From positions 248,001 through 312,000 of the forward strand of contig CAJTCS010000001.1 of assembly GCA_910574995.1 (NCBI GenBank): a stretch of DNA of 64,000 bases. The letters run 5' to 3'. The stretch comes from Oscillospiraceae bacterium. Lineage in GTDB: Bacteria > Bacillota > Clostridia > Oscillospirales > Acutalibacteraceae. Each line of letters opens with the position of its first letter. The stretch's first letter is position 1. A program made the position numbers and the translations under genes. Positions 23,909 to 32,396 of the stretch are shown here, in pieces. The notes under the pieces are model-generated. The model was not told where the DNA came from. It worked only from the letters and a program-made list of their open reading frames with translations, and made no database searches.

Positions 23909-26005
23909 ATGAAACCAGTAGTTTTTAAGCTGGACGGGGCTACCGTCACGGCGAGGGAGGGGCAGAGTGTACTCAGCGCGGCGCTGGAGGCCGGGGTGTA
24001 CATCCCGCACCTGTGCCACCATCCAGACCTGCCGGACGCCGGGGCCTGCGGGCTGTGCCTGGTGGAAACGGAGGGGAAGGTTGTGTCCTCCTGCACGCTG
24101 GCTGCGCGGGAAGGGATGGAAGTCCGCACAAAGGGCGAAAAGGTGCAGGCCCGGCGGGAGCTGGCGCTGAAGCTCCTGCTGGCCGCCCACCCCGAGGACT
24201 GCTCTACCTGCCCCAAGTATGGCAAATGCGAGCTGCAGACTTTGATGCAGTATATGGGCGTAAGCCCCGAGGGCCTGGGCAGGCGTTTAAAGCCCATCGC
24301 CTATAACGACCAGAACCCCCTTATTATCCACGACATGATGCGCTGCGTGCTGTGCGGCCGCTGCGTGCGGGCCTGCCATAAGGCGCGGGGCGTGGGGGCC
24401 ATTGATTATACGAAAAAGGATGGGGAAACCCTCGTTTCCCCTGTGAAAGGCCTCTTGATGGACTCGGACTGCCGCTTCTGCGGGGCCTGCGTGCAGGTGT
24501 GCCCTACTGGCTCTCTGATGGACAAAGAGGGACAAGGGGAGCAGGGCTTCACCGCCCCCTGCAAGGCCACCTGCCCTGCCGGAACCAACGTGCCGGAGTA
24601 TGTGCGGCTGGTAAAGGAGGGGCGCTATGAGGAGGCCTCCTGCCTGATCCACGAGCGGCTGCCGCTCCCCAGGAGCCTGGGGCATATCTGCTCCCACCCC
24701 TGCGAGGACGCCTGCAGGCGGGAATGCCTCAATGAAGCGGTGTCCATCCGCAACCTGAAGCTGGCGGCACTGGAGAACGACCCGGACAAGGTGTGGAAAC
24801 CTAAACGCAAGCTGCTCCCGGCAACCGGAAAGCGGGTGGCTGTGGTGGGCGCGGGGCCTTGCGGGCTTTCGGCGGCCTACTACCTGCGCAAGCAGGGGCA
24901 CAGCGTGAAAATCTTTGAGCGCCAGGCCGAGCCTGGCGGCATGCTGCGCTATGGCATTCCCGCATACCGCATGCCCCGGGACGTGGCGGCGGATGAAATC
25001 AACGACCTGCTGGAGGTGGGCGTTGAGGTGGCATATAACAGCCCCATCGGCGACTACAAGAAACTTTCCGGGGAATTTGACGCGGTGGTGATTGCCATTG
25101 GCAACCAGCAGGGCGTGCGCCTGCCCATTGAGGGCAGCGACAAGCCCATGGCCTATGTGAACCTGGACTTTCTGCGCCTGACTGCCGAAGGGAATCCGCC
25201 CAAGCTGGGAGATAATGTGCTGATTTTGGGCGGCGGCAACGTGGCCTTTGACTGCTCCCGCACCGCTGTGCGGCTGGGGGCCAAACAGGTGCATATGGCC
25301 TGCCTGGAGAACGAAACCAACCTGCCCGGCGACCAGGAGGAGATGGAAGCGGCCCTGGAAGAGGGCGTTACCATGCACTTCGGCAAATCCTTCCTGGAAA
25401 TCGTGGGGGAAGGCGATGCCATCACCGGCGTGAAAACCGTGGATGTGGCCTCTATGTCCTTTGAGGACGGCAGGCTGCACCTGGAAACGGTGCCGGGGTC
25501 GGAAGGGGTTATCCCCTGCGACACCGTCATTTTCGCCACGGGCCAGCGGGCCGAGATGGCCCCTGAGATGGGCCTGGCCCTGGGCCGGGGCAACAGCATC
25601 GTGGTGGACGGCAGCGGGCGCACGGGCCTTGCAAATGTCTTTGCTGGGGGCGATGTGACCTACGGCACCCAGTCTGTGGTGAAGGCTGTGGCTTCGGGGC
25701 GCAGCGTTGCCGAAAGCGTGGACAGATTCCTGGGCGGTACGGGCGACACCAGCGAAAAGCTGGTAGAACTGGACACCGCCAGCCCCCATATCGGCAAGGA
25801 GCCGGGCTTTGGGGCGCGGCCCAGGGTGAAAAACGGCATCCTGCCCGCGGGCGTGCGCCGCACAGGGTTCATGCGGGCGGAGAAATCCTTTACCTGCGAG
25901 GAGGCCCGGCGCGAGGCCGGGCGGTGCCTCCAGTGCCAACTGCGGGAGCAGTTGCAGCCGCCTAAGACGTGGACGGATTTTGAAGAAGGGGGTGCGGGCA
26001 GATGA
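23909..26005 (+). CDS. Fused [2Fe-2S]/[4Fe-4S] ferredoxin and GltD-type FAD/NAD(P) oxidoreductase
   Basis: This 698-residue protein strings together a [2Fe-2S] ferredoxin (cysteines in LCHHPDLPDAGACGLC, about residues 34-50), a NuoG-type cysteine segment (CSTCPKYGKCELQ, near 98-110), and two [4Fe-4S] sites (CVLCGRCVRAC near 146 and CRFCGACVQVCP near 188). A GltD/DPYD-type module with CPAGTNVPEY (near 222), an FAD loop VAVVGAGPCGLSAAYY (near 310) and an NAD(P) loop VLILGGGNVAFDCSR (near 437) completes it. Such fusions route electrons between NAD(P)H, flavin and ferredoxin. The ATG at 23909 follows ACGGAGG. The next gene overlaps it by four bases, so the two proteins probably form a complex. 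Its presence in a glycoside operon suggests redox recycling for the oxidation step. Confidence 0.88.
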   Translation: MKPVVFKLDGATVTAREGQSVLSAALEAGVYIPHLCHHPDLPDAGACGLCLVETEGKVVSSCTLAAREGMEVRTKGEKVQARRELALKLLLAAHPEDCSTCPKYGKCELQTLMQYMGVSPEGLGRRLKPIAYNDQNPLIIHDMMRCVLCGRCVRACHKARGVGAIDYTKKDGETLVSPVKGLLMDSDCRFCGACVQVCPTGSLMDKEGQGEQGFTAPCKATCPAGTNVPEYVRLVKEGRYEEASCLIHERLPLPRSLGHICSHPCEDACRRECLNEAVSIRNLKLAALENDPDKVWKPKRKLLPATGKRVAVVGAGPCGLSAAYYLRKQGHSVKIFERQAEPGGMLRYGIPAYRMPRDVAADEINDLLEVGVEVAYNSPIGDYKKLSGEFDAVVIAIGNQQGVRLPIEGSDKPMAYVNLDFLRLTAEGNPPKLGDNVLILGGGNVAFDCSRTAVRLGAKQVHMACLENETNLPGDQEEMEAALEEGVTMHFGKSFLEIVGEGDAITGVKTVDVASMSFEDGRLHLETVPGSEGVIPCDTVIFATGQRAEMAPEMGLALGRGNSIVVDGSGRTGLANVFAGGDVTYGTQSVVKAVASGRSVAESVDRFLGGTGDTSEKLVELDTASPHIGKEPGFGARPRVKNGILPAGVRRTGFMRAEKSFTCEEARREAGRCLQCQLREQLQPPKTWTDFEEGGAGR

Positions 26006-27192
26006 AACAGGAGCTGGTTCAGAAAACGCTGGGTGCGGGGCTGTATGAATATGGGCATCACGCATGCCCGCTGGCCCAAAAGTGGGAACCCTTCCTCACG
26101 GGAGGCGTGCAGGCGGAAAAGCTGCTGGTGGCCTATGACAACGCGGACTACACCTTTGCCTCCCTGCCGCTGTTTACAGAGGAGAAAGCCCTCCTGCTTA
26201 AGGGCCTGGGCATCCTGCGGGAGGCTTTTAGTGTGGAGCGCGTGGAGATTTACCTGCCGGAAAGCGCGCCGGAGGAAGTAAAAACGGCGTGGGCTGGGGA
26301 GCCGGGGCTTCCGGTGGTTTACGGCAAGGTGGACGTGCGGGAGGTTGGAAGTAAAGACTTGCTGCACCACCCGGAAACTGTTGCGAACATTGCCCGGGTG
26401 CAGGCGGGGCAGGAGCCCATGCTCTATGCACAGGTGGCCCAGGATGAGCAGGAAAAGACACTATGCCTGCCCTTAGAGTCCACAGTGGGCAAGTTTGTGA
26501 AGGCCGCGGGCTTTGCCATTGCCGAGGGGGCCGTGGTGGCAGGCGGGTATTTCGGGCGCATGCTGGCCCCCGGCCAGCTTAACCAGCCCCTTTACGGCCT
26601 TTCCAACTGCCGCATTGAGCTTTACCCTGGCAGCTTCTGCGCGGTGAGTTTTGCTCAGAAAGCCTCTGCCCATGCCGCCGCCGAAAGCTGCGGCAGGTGC
26701 ACCTTCTGCCGGGAAGGGAATTACCAGATTTCCCGTTTCCTCAAGAGCGCGGTGACAGGGCGCGGGGCCGAGGAGGACACCGCCTGGCTGCGCTCCCTCT
26801 CGGAGGCCGTGGGCGAGGAGAGCGTATGCAGCTTTGGGCAGGAGAGCGTGCGGTTTTTACGGGACGCGCTGGTAAGCGAAAGCAAATCCTTTGACGCCCA
26901 TATCAAGGGCAAGCGCTGCGACGCGGGCGTGTGCCAGGCCTTTACCGATTACGCGGTAGACGGCAGCCTGTGCGTAGGCTGCGACAAGTGCCGCCAGGCC
27001 TGCCGCTATGGGGCCATTGAGGACGGCCCCGGGTTCATCCACCGCATTGACGTGTTTGACTGCGCCAAATGCGGTGAGTGCGCCGCCGTCTGCCCGGAGA
27101 AGGCTATCTACCGGGTGCGGGTGGGCAGGCTTATCGGGCCGACAAAGGCTACAAAGGTGGGCCGGTTCCGCACCAGCCGCAAGCAGTATTAA
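26002..27192 (+). CDS. NuoF/RnfC-like iron-sulfur protein without the NADH/FMN-binding fold
   Basis: The 396-residue protein starts in an ATGA overlap with the upstream fusion. Residues 1-125 resemble nothing specific; an SLBB-like stretch follows (VGKFVKAAGFAIAEGAVVAGG, about 155-180). The NuoF-type cluster motif SCGRCTFCREG lies near residues 229-240, and two C-terminal [4Fe-4S] motifs (CVGCDKCRQACRYG near 322, CAKCGECAAVCP near 354) end the protein. The glycine-rich NADH/FMN loop of NuoF and RnfC is not present, so electrons must enter through another subunit, probably the fusion protein just upstream. It is the last gene of the operon before a terminator. Confidence 0.82.
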   Translation: MKQELVQKTLGAGLYEYGHHACPLAQKWEPFLTGGVQAEKLLVAYDNADYTFASLPLFTEEKALLLKGLGILREAFSVERVEIYLPESAPEEVKTAWAGEPGLPVVYGKVDVREVGSKDLLHHPETVANIARVQAGQEPMLYAQVAQDEQEKTLCLPLESTVGKFVKAAGFAIAEGAVVAGGYFGRMLAPGQLNQPLYGLSNCRIELYPGSFCAVSFAQKASAHAAAESCGRCTFCREGNYQISRFLKSAVTGRGAEEDTAWLRSLSEAVGEESVCSFGQESVRFLRDALVSESKSFDAHIKGKRCDAGVCQAFTDYAVDGSLCVGCDKCRQACRYGAIEDGPGFIHRIDVFDCAKCGECAAVCPEKAIYRVRVGRLIGPTKATKVGRFRTSRKQY

Positions 27193-27213
27193 GGGATATA
27201 AAGCGGATAAAAC

Positions 27214-27244
27214 GCCCCGGGTTTTTTGCCCGGAGGGCCCTTTT
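27214..27244 (+). terminator. Probable terminator of the glycoside operon
   Basis: CCGGG (27217-27221) pairs with CCCGG (27229-27233) around a T-rich loop, extended by CCC/GGG with a bulge, then CCCTTTTGTG. It separates the operon from the convergent transporter gene and may work in both directions. Confidence 0.55.
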
Positions 27245-27265
27245 GTGTTGCCGCCTCTTTTATGG

Positions 27266-28891
27266 TCATTCCCGCATCGAGGCTGCGATATACGTCAGGT
27301 GGTCCCCCAGCCTTTCCAGGTTTGAGACCATGTTGATGAATACGCCGCTGCAGGCGGGCTGGCACTCCCTCTGGTTCAGCCGCTTGATGTGGTTGTCGAT
27401 AGACCGCTTGCGCAGCCCGTCGATACGCTCTTCCACCTGGTCCACCTGATCCAGCAGGCCAGGCTCCTTGTCCAACAAAAGCCGCCGGATCAGCCCATAC
27501 AGGGCCTCTACCTGCCCCACCATCTCGTCCAGCTCCTCCTTGCCGCTGGGGGTGAACTGCAGCCCCTGGTCAATGGCCCGGGCTGTATATTTCGTAAAAT
27601 TATCCGCAATCTCGGCAATCCTCATGATATCCCCCACGCTGTTATGCAGCTGGGAGATGCTCTGCTCGTCGGAAAGCTTACTTTGGGCCGACAGGCGGAT
27701 CAAGTAGTTGATGATAGACTGGGCGGTGCCGTTAGCCTCCTCCATCAAGGCCTGGGCCGGGGCGATCATCCCCTTATCCCGGGCCTGGAACGAGCGGTAA
27801 GCCCCCCGGAAAGCCCCCATGGCGGAATCGGACAGCAGCACCAGCTCTTTTTCCAGCTGGGAAATCGCCAGCGACGTGGAAGACAGCATGCGCTCGTCCA
27901 AATAGGTAACAGCAGCCGGCCGGGGCTTGTCCCCTTTGATGAGGAGCTGGGAGGCCTTTACAAACAAGCCGCAGAAGGGCAGGAAAAGCACCGTGCAGGC
28001 CACGTTGAAAAAGGTGTGGAACATGGCGATCTGGGTGGCCACAGAGGGGAACCACCGCTGGAAAGTGCTTTCCATAAAGCCAGGCCAGCAAATAAGGAGG
28101 GCCAAGAAAAGCAGAGAACCAAAGGAATTGAACAGCAGGTGGATAAGCCCCGCCCGCCTGGCGTTGGCGCCGGCGGTGGCGGAGGACATTAAGGCCGTGA
28201 CGCAGGAGCCGATGTTGGTACCCAGTATCAGGAACAGCACCTCGTTGCCCCCGGTGCCGATGGTCAACTCCGCCACCGACATGGCAATGACCACCGAGGT
28301 GGTGGCCGAGCTGGACTGGACCAAGGCCGTAAGGGCGATGCCAATGAAAAACAGCAGGAACGGGTTTGTCACCGTCTGGAAAATCCCCTGGATGGCCTCG
28401 CGGCTGCCCTTCATGGCGTCCGACATCAGGGACAGGCCGATAAAGATCAGCCCCAGCCCTGCCAGGATCATGCCTGTGCGCTTTAGGTTATCCCGTTTGC
28501 AGGCCATCTGCATCATAATACCCACAAAAACCAATACCTGGACATACGTAGTGACCGGGAACGCGCTAAGAGCGGCTATTTGGGCTGTGATCGTGGTGCC
28601 GATGTTCGCGCCCATGATCATGGCCGTGGCCTGGAACAGGTTGACCACACCCACGTTGACAAAGCCTACAATCAGCACAGTGGTCACGCCCGAGCTTTGG
28701 ATAAGCGCCGTGGCCGCCGCGCCGATACCCACGTTTACCAGCCGCCTGTTGGCGGTGCGCTCGAAAAGGGCGCGTATCCTTTCGGTGGCAAGCTGCTCGA
28801 TGTTGGCGGTCAGCAGGTGTACCCCCACCAAAAACACGCCTGTCCCCGCCAACAGCTTGACAAGGAACAACAGCATCTCTGCAAAGTCCAT
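27266..28891 (-). CDS. Na/Pi-cotransporter (NptA-like) with C-terminal PhoU-like domain
   Basis: The 541-residue protein has two homologous membrane halves with the signature repeats ALIQSSGVTTVLIVGFVNVG (near residue 50) and ALVQSSSATTSVVIAMSV (near 180), the hallmark of SLC34-type Na/phosphate carriers. The C-terminal 200 residues are helical and PhoU-like. The ATG at 28891 follows GGAGGAAG; upstream in-frame starts lie inside the leader. The gene is preceded by a leader matching the yybP-ykoY riboswitch, which responds to Mn2+ and usually controls manganese exporters and related membrane proteins. Either this carrier counters metal or phosphate imbalance, or its substrate differs from phosphate. 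Family is secure; physiological role is open. Confidence 0.9.
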   Translation of the reverse strand: MDFAEMLLFLVKLLAGTGVFLVGVHLLTANIEQLATERIRALFERTANRRLVNVGIGAAATALIQSSGVTTVLIVGFVNVGVVNLFQATAMIMGANIGTTITAQIAALSAFPVTTYVQVLVFVGIMMQMACKRDNLKRTGMILAGLGLIFIGLSLMSDAMKGSREAIQGIFQTVTNPFLLFFIGIALTALVQSSSATTSVVIAMSVAELTIGTGGNEVLFLILGTNIGSCVTALMSSATAGANARRAGLIHLLFNSFGSLLFLALLICWPGFMESTFQRWFPSVATQIAMFHTFFNVACTVLFLPFCGLFVKASQLLIKGDKPRPAAVTYLDERMLSSTSLAISQLEKELVLLSDSAMGAFRGAYRSFQARDKGMIAPAQALMEEANGTAQSIINYLIRLSAQSKLSDEQSISQLHNSVGDIMRIAEIADNFTKYTARAIDQGLQFTPSGKEELDEMVGQVEALYGLIRRLLLDKEPGLLDQVDQVEERIDGLRKRSIDNHIKRLNQRECQPACSGVFINMVSNLERLGDHLTYIAASMRE

Positions 28892-28948
28892 CTTCTTCCT
28901 CCTCATAGTTTTGATCCGCAAGGAGCGGCGTGTACAGACTGTGCCATA

Positions 28949-29090
28949 AAAAACAAAAAGCGAGGCCTGCCGTGGATCCCATCCGATCGCACCAGCAAAG
29001 TCTCGCTATTTCATCACAAAGCCGGATCTGTAAGAGATCGTACTGACGGCCAAGGAACACATCCCCCTGTGCAAGCTACTCCCTTTGTAC
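28949..29090 (-). ncRNA. yybP-ykoY-type (Mn2+) riboswitch with terminator
   Basis: The minus-strand leader shows the family landmarks: 5' CAAAGGGAGTAGC (complement of about 29076-29088), a middle CGTCAGTA, GATGAAATAGCGAGACTTTG (ending at about 28996), with the outer stem CAAAG/CTTTG closing. The conserved AGCGAG that closes the aptamer can instead pair with CTCGCT just before a T-run (complement of 28949-28960), forming an intrinsic terminator. Ligand binding would hold AGCGAG in the aptamer and allow read-through into the NptA-like gene. The match is from memory of the consensus; a covariance-model search would settle it. Confidence 0.78.
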
Positions 29091-29094
29091 CCTT

Positions 29095-29124
29095 AGTATA
29101 AGGGATAGGGCATAGGGATGTCAA
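29095..29124 (-). promoter_or_regulatory. Promoter of the riboswitch-controlled transporter gene
   Basis: TTGACA (complement of 29119-29124) and TATACT (complement of 29095-29100) are separated by 18 bases on the minus strand. The start point would fall just ahead of the riboswitch. Confidence 0.8.
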
Positions 29125-29145
29125 GCCCCATCTTACAGGCCATCC

Positions 29146-29174
29146 TTGACACCCCTACCGGAGGGGATTATAAT
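29146..29174 (+). promoter_or_regulatory. Promoter of the SLH-protein gene
   Basis: TTGACA (29146-29151) and TATAAT (29169-29174) are perfect boxes with a 17-base spacer. Between its -35 and that of the divergent transporter promoter lie only 21 bases, so the two promoters could influence each other. Confidence 0.85.
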
Positions 29175-29214
29175 GGGACGGTAAGGAAAAACGGTAGGGA
29201 GGAGCATATTTGTG

Positions 29215-32202
29215 ATGAAACAGATGAAAAAGAGAGCCCTGGCGGTGTTATGCTGCCTGTGCTTGTTCGTAACAAGCCTGCCCATGGGGGCGCAGGCAGC
29301 CAGCGCGCCTTTCCGGGACGTACAGGAGGGCGACTGGATGTACCCGGCCGTAGAATACGTCCGCCAACACGGATTGATGTCTGGCACCGGAAGCGGCGCC
29401 ACCTTTTCCCCCAACGCCACCCTGACCCGCAGTATGTTTGTCACCATCTTGGGGCGGCTGGCCGGCGTGGGCAAGCAAGACTATCCAGGCATATCCTTTT
29501 CCGACGTCAAAGCCGGGGAATGGTACGCCCCCTATGTAGAGTGGGCCAGCCAAAAAGGGGTCACCTCCGGCGTAGGCAACGGGAAATTTGGCGTGGAAAA
29601 CGCCATCACCCGTCAGGAAATGGCCAGCATGGTCAACCGGTATTTGGATATGGAGGGGTTTACCCTTGCCCAGGCCAAAGACGTGCTGCCCCATTTTACA
29701 GACAGCGGGGACATCGCTTCTTGGGCAGCCGGGAATGTAGAAGCCCTGCGCAAAACCGGCCTCTTCAAGGGCAACGACAAGGGCCAGTTCCTGCCTACAA
29801 AATCCGCCCTGCGCAGCGAGGCCGCCGTGGTGTTCACCAACCTGCACCAGGCCCTGCAGGCCGTGCTGGAGGCAAACCCAGAGGTATTCTATTCCATTAC
29901 GGGCGTCACCTGTGAAAACGGGGAGGCCACTGTCACCGTCTCCACCACCCGGTCGGCCCGGGTCTCCCTGCGCATCCTGTCCGAGGACGGCGCCCAGGTG
30001 CTGGCCAGCGGCACTGCCCTGGCCAAGGGCGGCCTATCCATGGAGGACATCCCGGTAGACCTTTCCGCTGAGCTGCCCGGATATTTCCTGGCCCAGGCCA
30101 GCCTGTTGGACGACAGCGGCGGGCTTCTGTGCGATAGCTACACCTCCCGGGTGTACACCCGGGCCTACGAGGAGTTCCAGGCGCTGGAGGTCGCGGACTT
30201 CCCCGAGGAGAAGGTGCTGAACCTGGACGGGGACCCGGGCAATAACTTTATTGTGGTGTCCGATTCCGTTACCCTGGTGGAGGCGGCGGAGGGTGCCGTC
30301 ATAGGGCAAGCCCCCGGCGGCAGCTATACGATTGCCGGGGCGGGGGACCTTATCCCCGGCAGCCGGGTTGTGGTACAGGACGGGGAAGAAACCTTGCTGC
30401 TGGTAGTGCAATCGAATGAAAGCGGGGCCATTGTGGCCGCGCCCGAAGCCGAACCGGACTTTACCGAATACTTCAACTGCGTAAAGATCGACACCCAGCT
30501 TACCGGCCAGCCAGAGCTGCTGGAGGAACCCCAGGCCCAGGCGGCCAGCGCACGCGGCCTGCTGGACTGGAACGTGGAGCCCATCGAACTGGATAACCTG
30601 GTGATAGCAGAGGACGGCTCGTTAGCCATCCCCCTGCATTTCGGCGCAGAGGCCGGGCCCCTGAACCTAGATGTGGACGCCACCTGCACCCTGCGGGTAC
30701 ACTTCCAGTTCCAGTATTCCCTGGTGCTGTTCGGGAAAGACTACCTGTTCCTGGATTTCCATGTAGCCCTGGACCAGGATACCGACGCAAAGGTTGGCCT
30801 GAAAGCCGAGCATGACGACGGATACGATAAGGTCTATGACGAGGTAAACCTGGCCAACCTGCTGGTCCCCCTGGGGCCCACGGGCCTGGCGGCAAAGGTG
30901 GCCGTTACTATGCCGCTGGACTGGAGCCTGGAGGGCGGCTTGCACCTGGTCATGGAAAGCACCGTACAGGCAGGCTTCCAATTTGCATTGAACGGCAACA
31001 ACAAAGGCCTGCACCCCTATACGGATAACCGCAGCACGGCCACCGCCACTGTAGAGGCCGAGGGCTCTATAAAAATCGGGCCCAAGCTGGCCGTAGGCCT
31101 TACATACCTGACCGTGTTCAACGGCGAACTGAACTTGTTTGCCGGCGTGGAGCTGAAAGGCGTGGCGGCCCATCCCTTGGGTACCGTTACCAACGTGGCC
31201 CAGGCTGGGGCCCATGCCTGCCAATGGTGCGTAGACGGCGAAGTGGACACCGCGGTCATCGTGGGGGCGGAGGCCGGCGTAGAGATTTTGGGCTTCTTTG
31301 AGGCCAACGTAATCGACGGGGAGATCCCCGTTGTAAACGAGCACCTGCTGGACTTCTACCTCTCTTTACAGAACGACGGGGAAAGCGTGCACGGCGGCGC
31401 CCCCACGTTCGGCCTGAAAGACTGCCCCAATTTCCTTTGGCGGGTCGATTTCCCTGTGACAGACTCTACGGGCAAGGCCATAAACGCCGTTGTAAACGCC
31501 CCCGGCGCAAAGATCCCCGGCAAGAACTGCGGGATGTATTACCCTGGCGATTATACCGCCTCCGTTACGGTGGACGGCCAGACCTACACACAGGGCTTCA
31601 CCGTGACAAACGGGCCCCAGACCGTCCCATTTGTTTTACAGCCCGCCTATTTGCAGGAATACGCAAAAATATTGCGGAACCTACCCAAGATAAGTGGCAA
31701 CAACTGGTATTTTGGTTTGGCTTATATTGACAACGACGATATCCCCGAGCTGATCACCTGCGGCAGCGGCAGCCATGTGTCCCAGTCGGATATTTACTTC
31801 TATAAAAATGGTAAAATTTCTAAACAGGAATTGGGCACATCATATGGCGCATTCCGTTTCAGTCCCAGAACCGGGATGCTTTGGCGGTGGGATCTATCCT
31901 TTGGCCATGAAAGCCAATCCTTTGGTACCCTTAGCGCGTCCGGCTATCAGTCTACTATCTATTTTACAAACAACGGAGGTACTGTAAGCGACCCTGGAGA
32001 AATCCAATATTGGATACGGGATAGTGAGGTTTCCAAAAGCCAATATGACAGCGAGCTACGGAAAGCCCAGACTGCTTACAAATGGGTACAGTTTTCCTAT
32101 GGTTCTTCTACGGACAGCCGTAAGGTTACCAGCGCCAACATCAACGGCATGCTGGAAAACCCCCAGCGGTATGTCCTTTCCAAAATATACACACCCCAAT
32201 AA
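29215..32202 (+). CDS. Secreted SLH-domain surface protein, 995 residues
   Basis: A signal peptide (KKRALAVLCCLCLFVTSLPMGAQA, first 28 residues) precedes three S-layer homology domains: FRDVQEGDWMYPAVEYVRQH (about 33-80), FSDVKAGEWYAPYVEWASQK (about 97-142) and a third ending in LRSEAAVVFTNL (about 160-205). These bind pyruvylated cell-wall polysaccharide, so the protein is anchored at the surface. The remaining 790 residues are beta-rich, without a domain I recognise; one part (residues about 470-720) contains long amphipathic strands, and the C-terminus ends in a small YxWVQFSYGSS-type region. AGGGAGGAG precedes the start; GTG 29212 is an alternative first codon. It could be an S-layer or adhesin component. 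Confidence 0.88.
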   Translation: MKQMKKRALAVLCCLCLFVTSLPMGAQAASAPFRDVQEGDWMYPAVEYVRQHGLMSGTGSGATFSPNATLTRSMFVTILGRLAGVGKQDYPGISFSDVKAGEWYAPYVEWASQKGVTSGVGNGKFGVENAITRQEMASMVNRYLDMEGFTLAQAKDVLPHFTDSGDIASWAAGNVEALRKTGLFKGNDKGQFLPTKSALRSEAAVVFTNLHQALQAVLEANPEVFYSITGVTCENGEATVTVSTTRSARVSLRILSEDGAQVLASGTALAKGGLSMEDIPVDLSAELPGYFLAQASLLDDSGGLLCDSYTSRVYTRAYEEFQALEVADFPEEKVLNLDGDPGNNFIVVSDSVTLVEAAEGAVIGQAPGGSYTIAGAGDLIPGSRVVVQDGEETLLLVVQSNESGAIVAAPEAEPDFTEYFNCVKIDTQLTGQPELLEEPQAQAASARGLLDWNVEPIELDNLVIAEDGSLAIPLHFGAEAGPLNLDVDATCTLRVHFQFQYSLVLFGKDYLFLDFHVALDQDTDAKVGLKAEHDDGYDKVYDEVNLANLLVPLGPTGLAAKVAVTMPLDWSLEGGLHLVMESTVQAGFQFALNGNNKGLHPYTDNRSTATATVEAEGSIKIGPKLAVGLTYLTVFNGELNLFAGVELKGVAAHPLGTVTNVAQAGAHACQWCVDGEVDTAVIVGAEAGVEILGFFEANVIDGEIPVVNEHLLDFYLSLQNDGESVHGGAPTFGLKDCPNFLWRVDFPVTDSTGKAINAVVNAPGAKIPGKNCGMYYPGDYTASVTVDGQTYTQGFTVTNGPQTVPFVLQPAYLQEYAKILRNLPKISGNNWYFGLAYIDNDDIPELITCGSGSHVSQSDIYFYKNGKISKQELGTSYGAFRFSPRTGMLWRWDLSFGHESQSFGTLSASGYQSTIYFTNNGGTVSDPGEIQYWIRDSEVSKSQYDSELRKAQTAYKWVQFSYGSSTDSRKVTSANINGMLENPQRYVLSKIYTPQ

Positions 32203-32213
32203 CGGCTGTAAAA

Positions 32214-32249
32214 AAGGCCCGCGCTACCCGGCGCGGGCCTTCTCTTTTT
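32214..32249 (+). terminator. Terminator of the SLH-protein gene
   Basis: AAGGCCCGCGC (32214-32224) pairs perfectly with GCGCGGGCCTT (32231-32241), followed by CTCTTTTT. Confidence 0.9.
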
Positions 32250-32396
32250 CAAAAAACCTGGCGGAACCCTATCAGACGGCGTACTGTGTCCGCAGATATT
32301 GTGTGTATAGTTAACACGGTTCAAAAGAGGTATACTGCTTTTGAGCCGGGCGGCTTTGCGCTATCCAAACTTGGTTCTGGCCTACATTTTCGCCCT

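Noticed and set aside
24287-26065. 592-codon open frame opposite the Fe-S fusion gene
   Set aside because: Antisense shadow, with no recognisable motif and no start signal.
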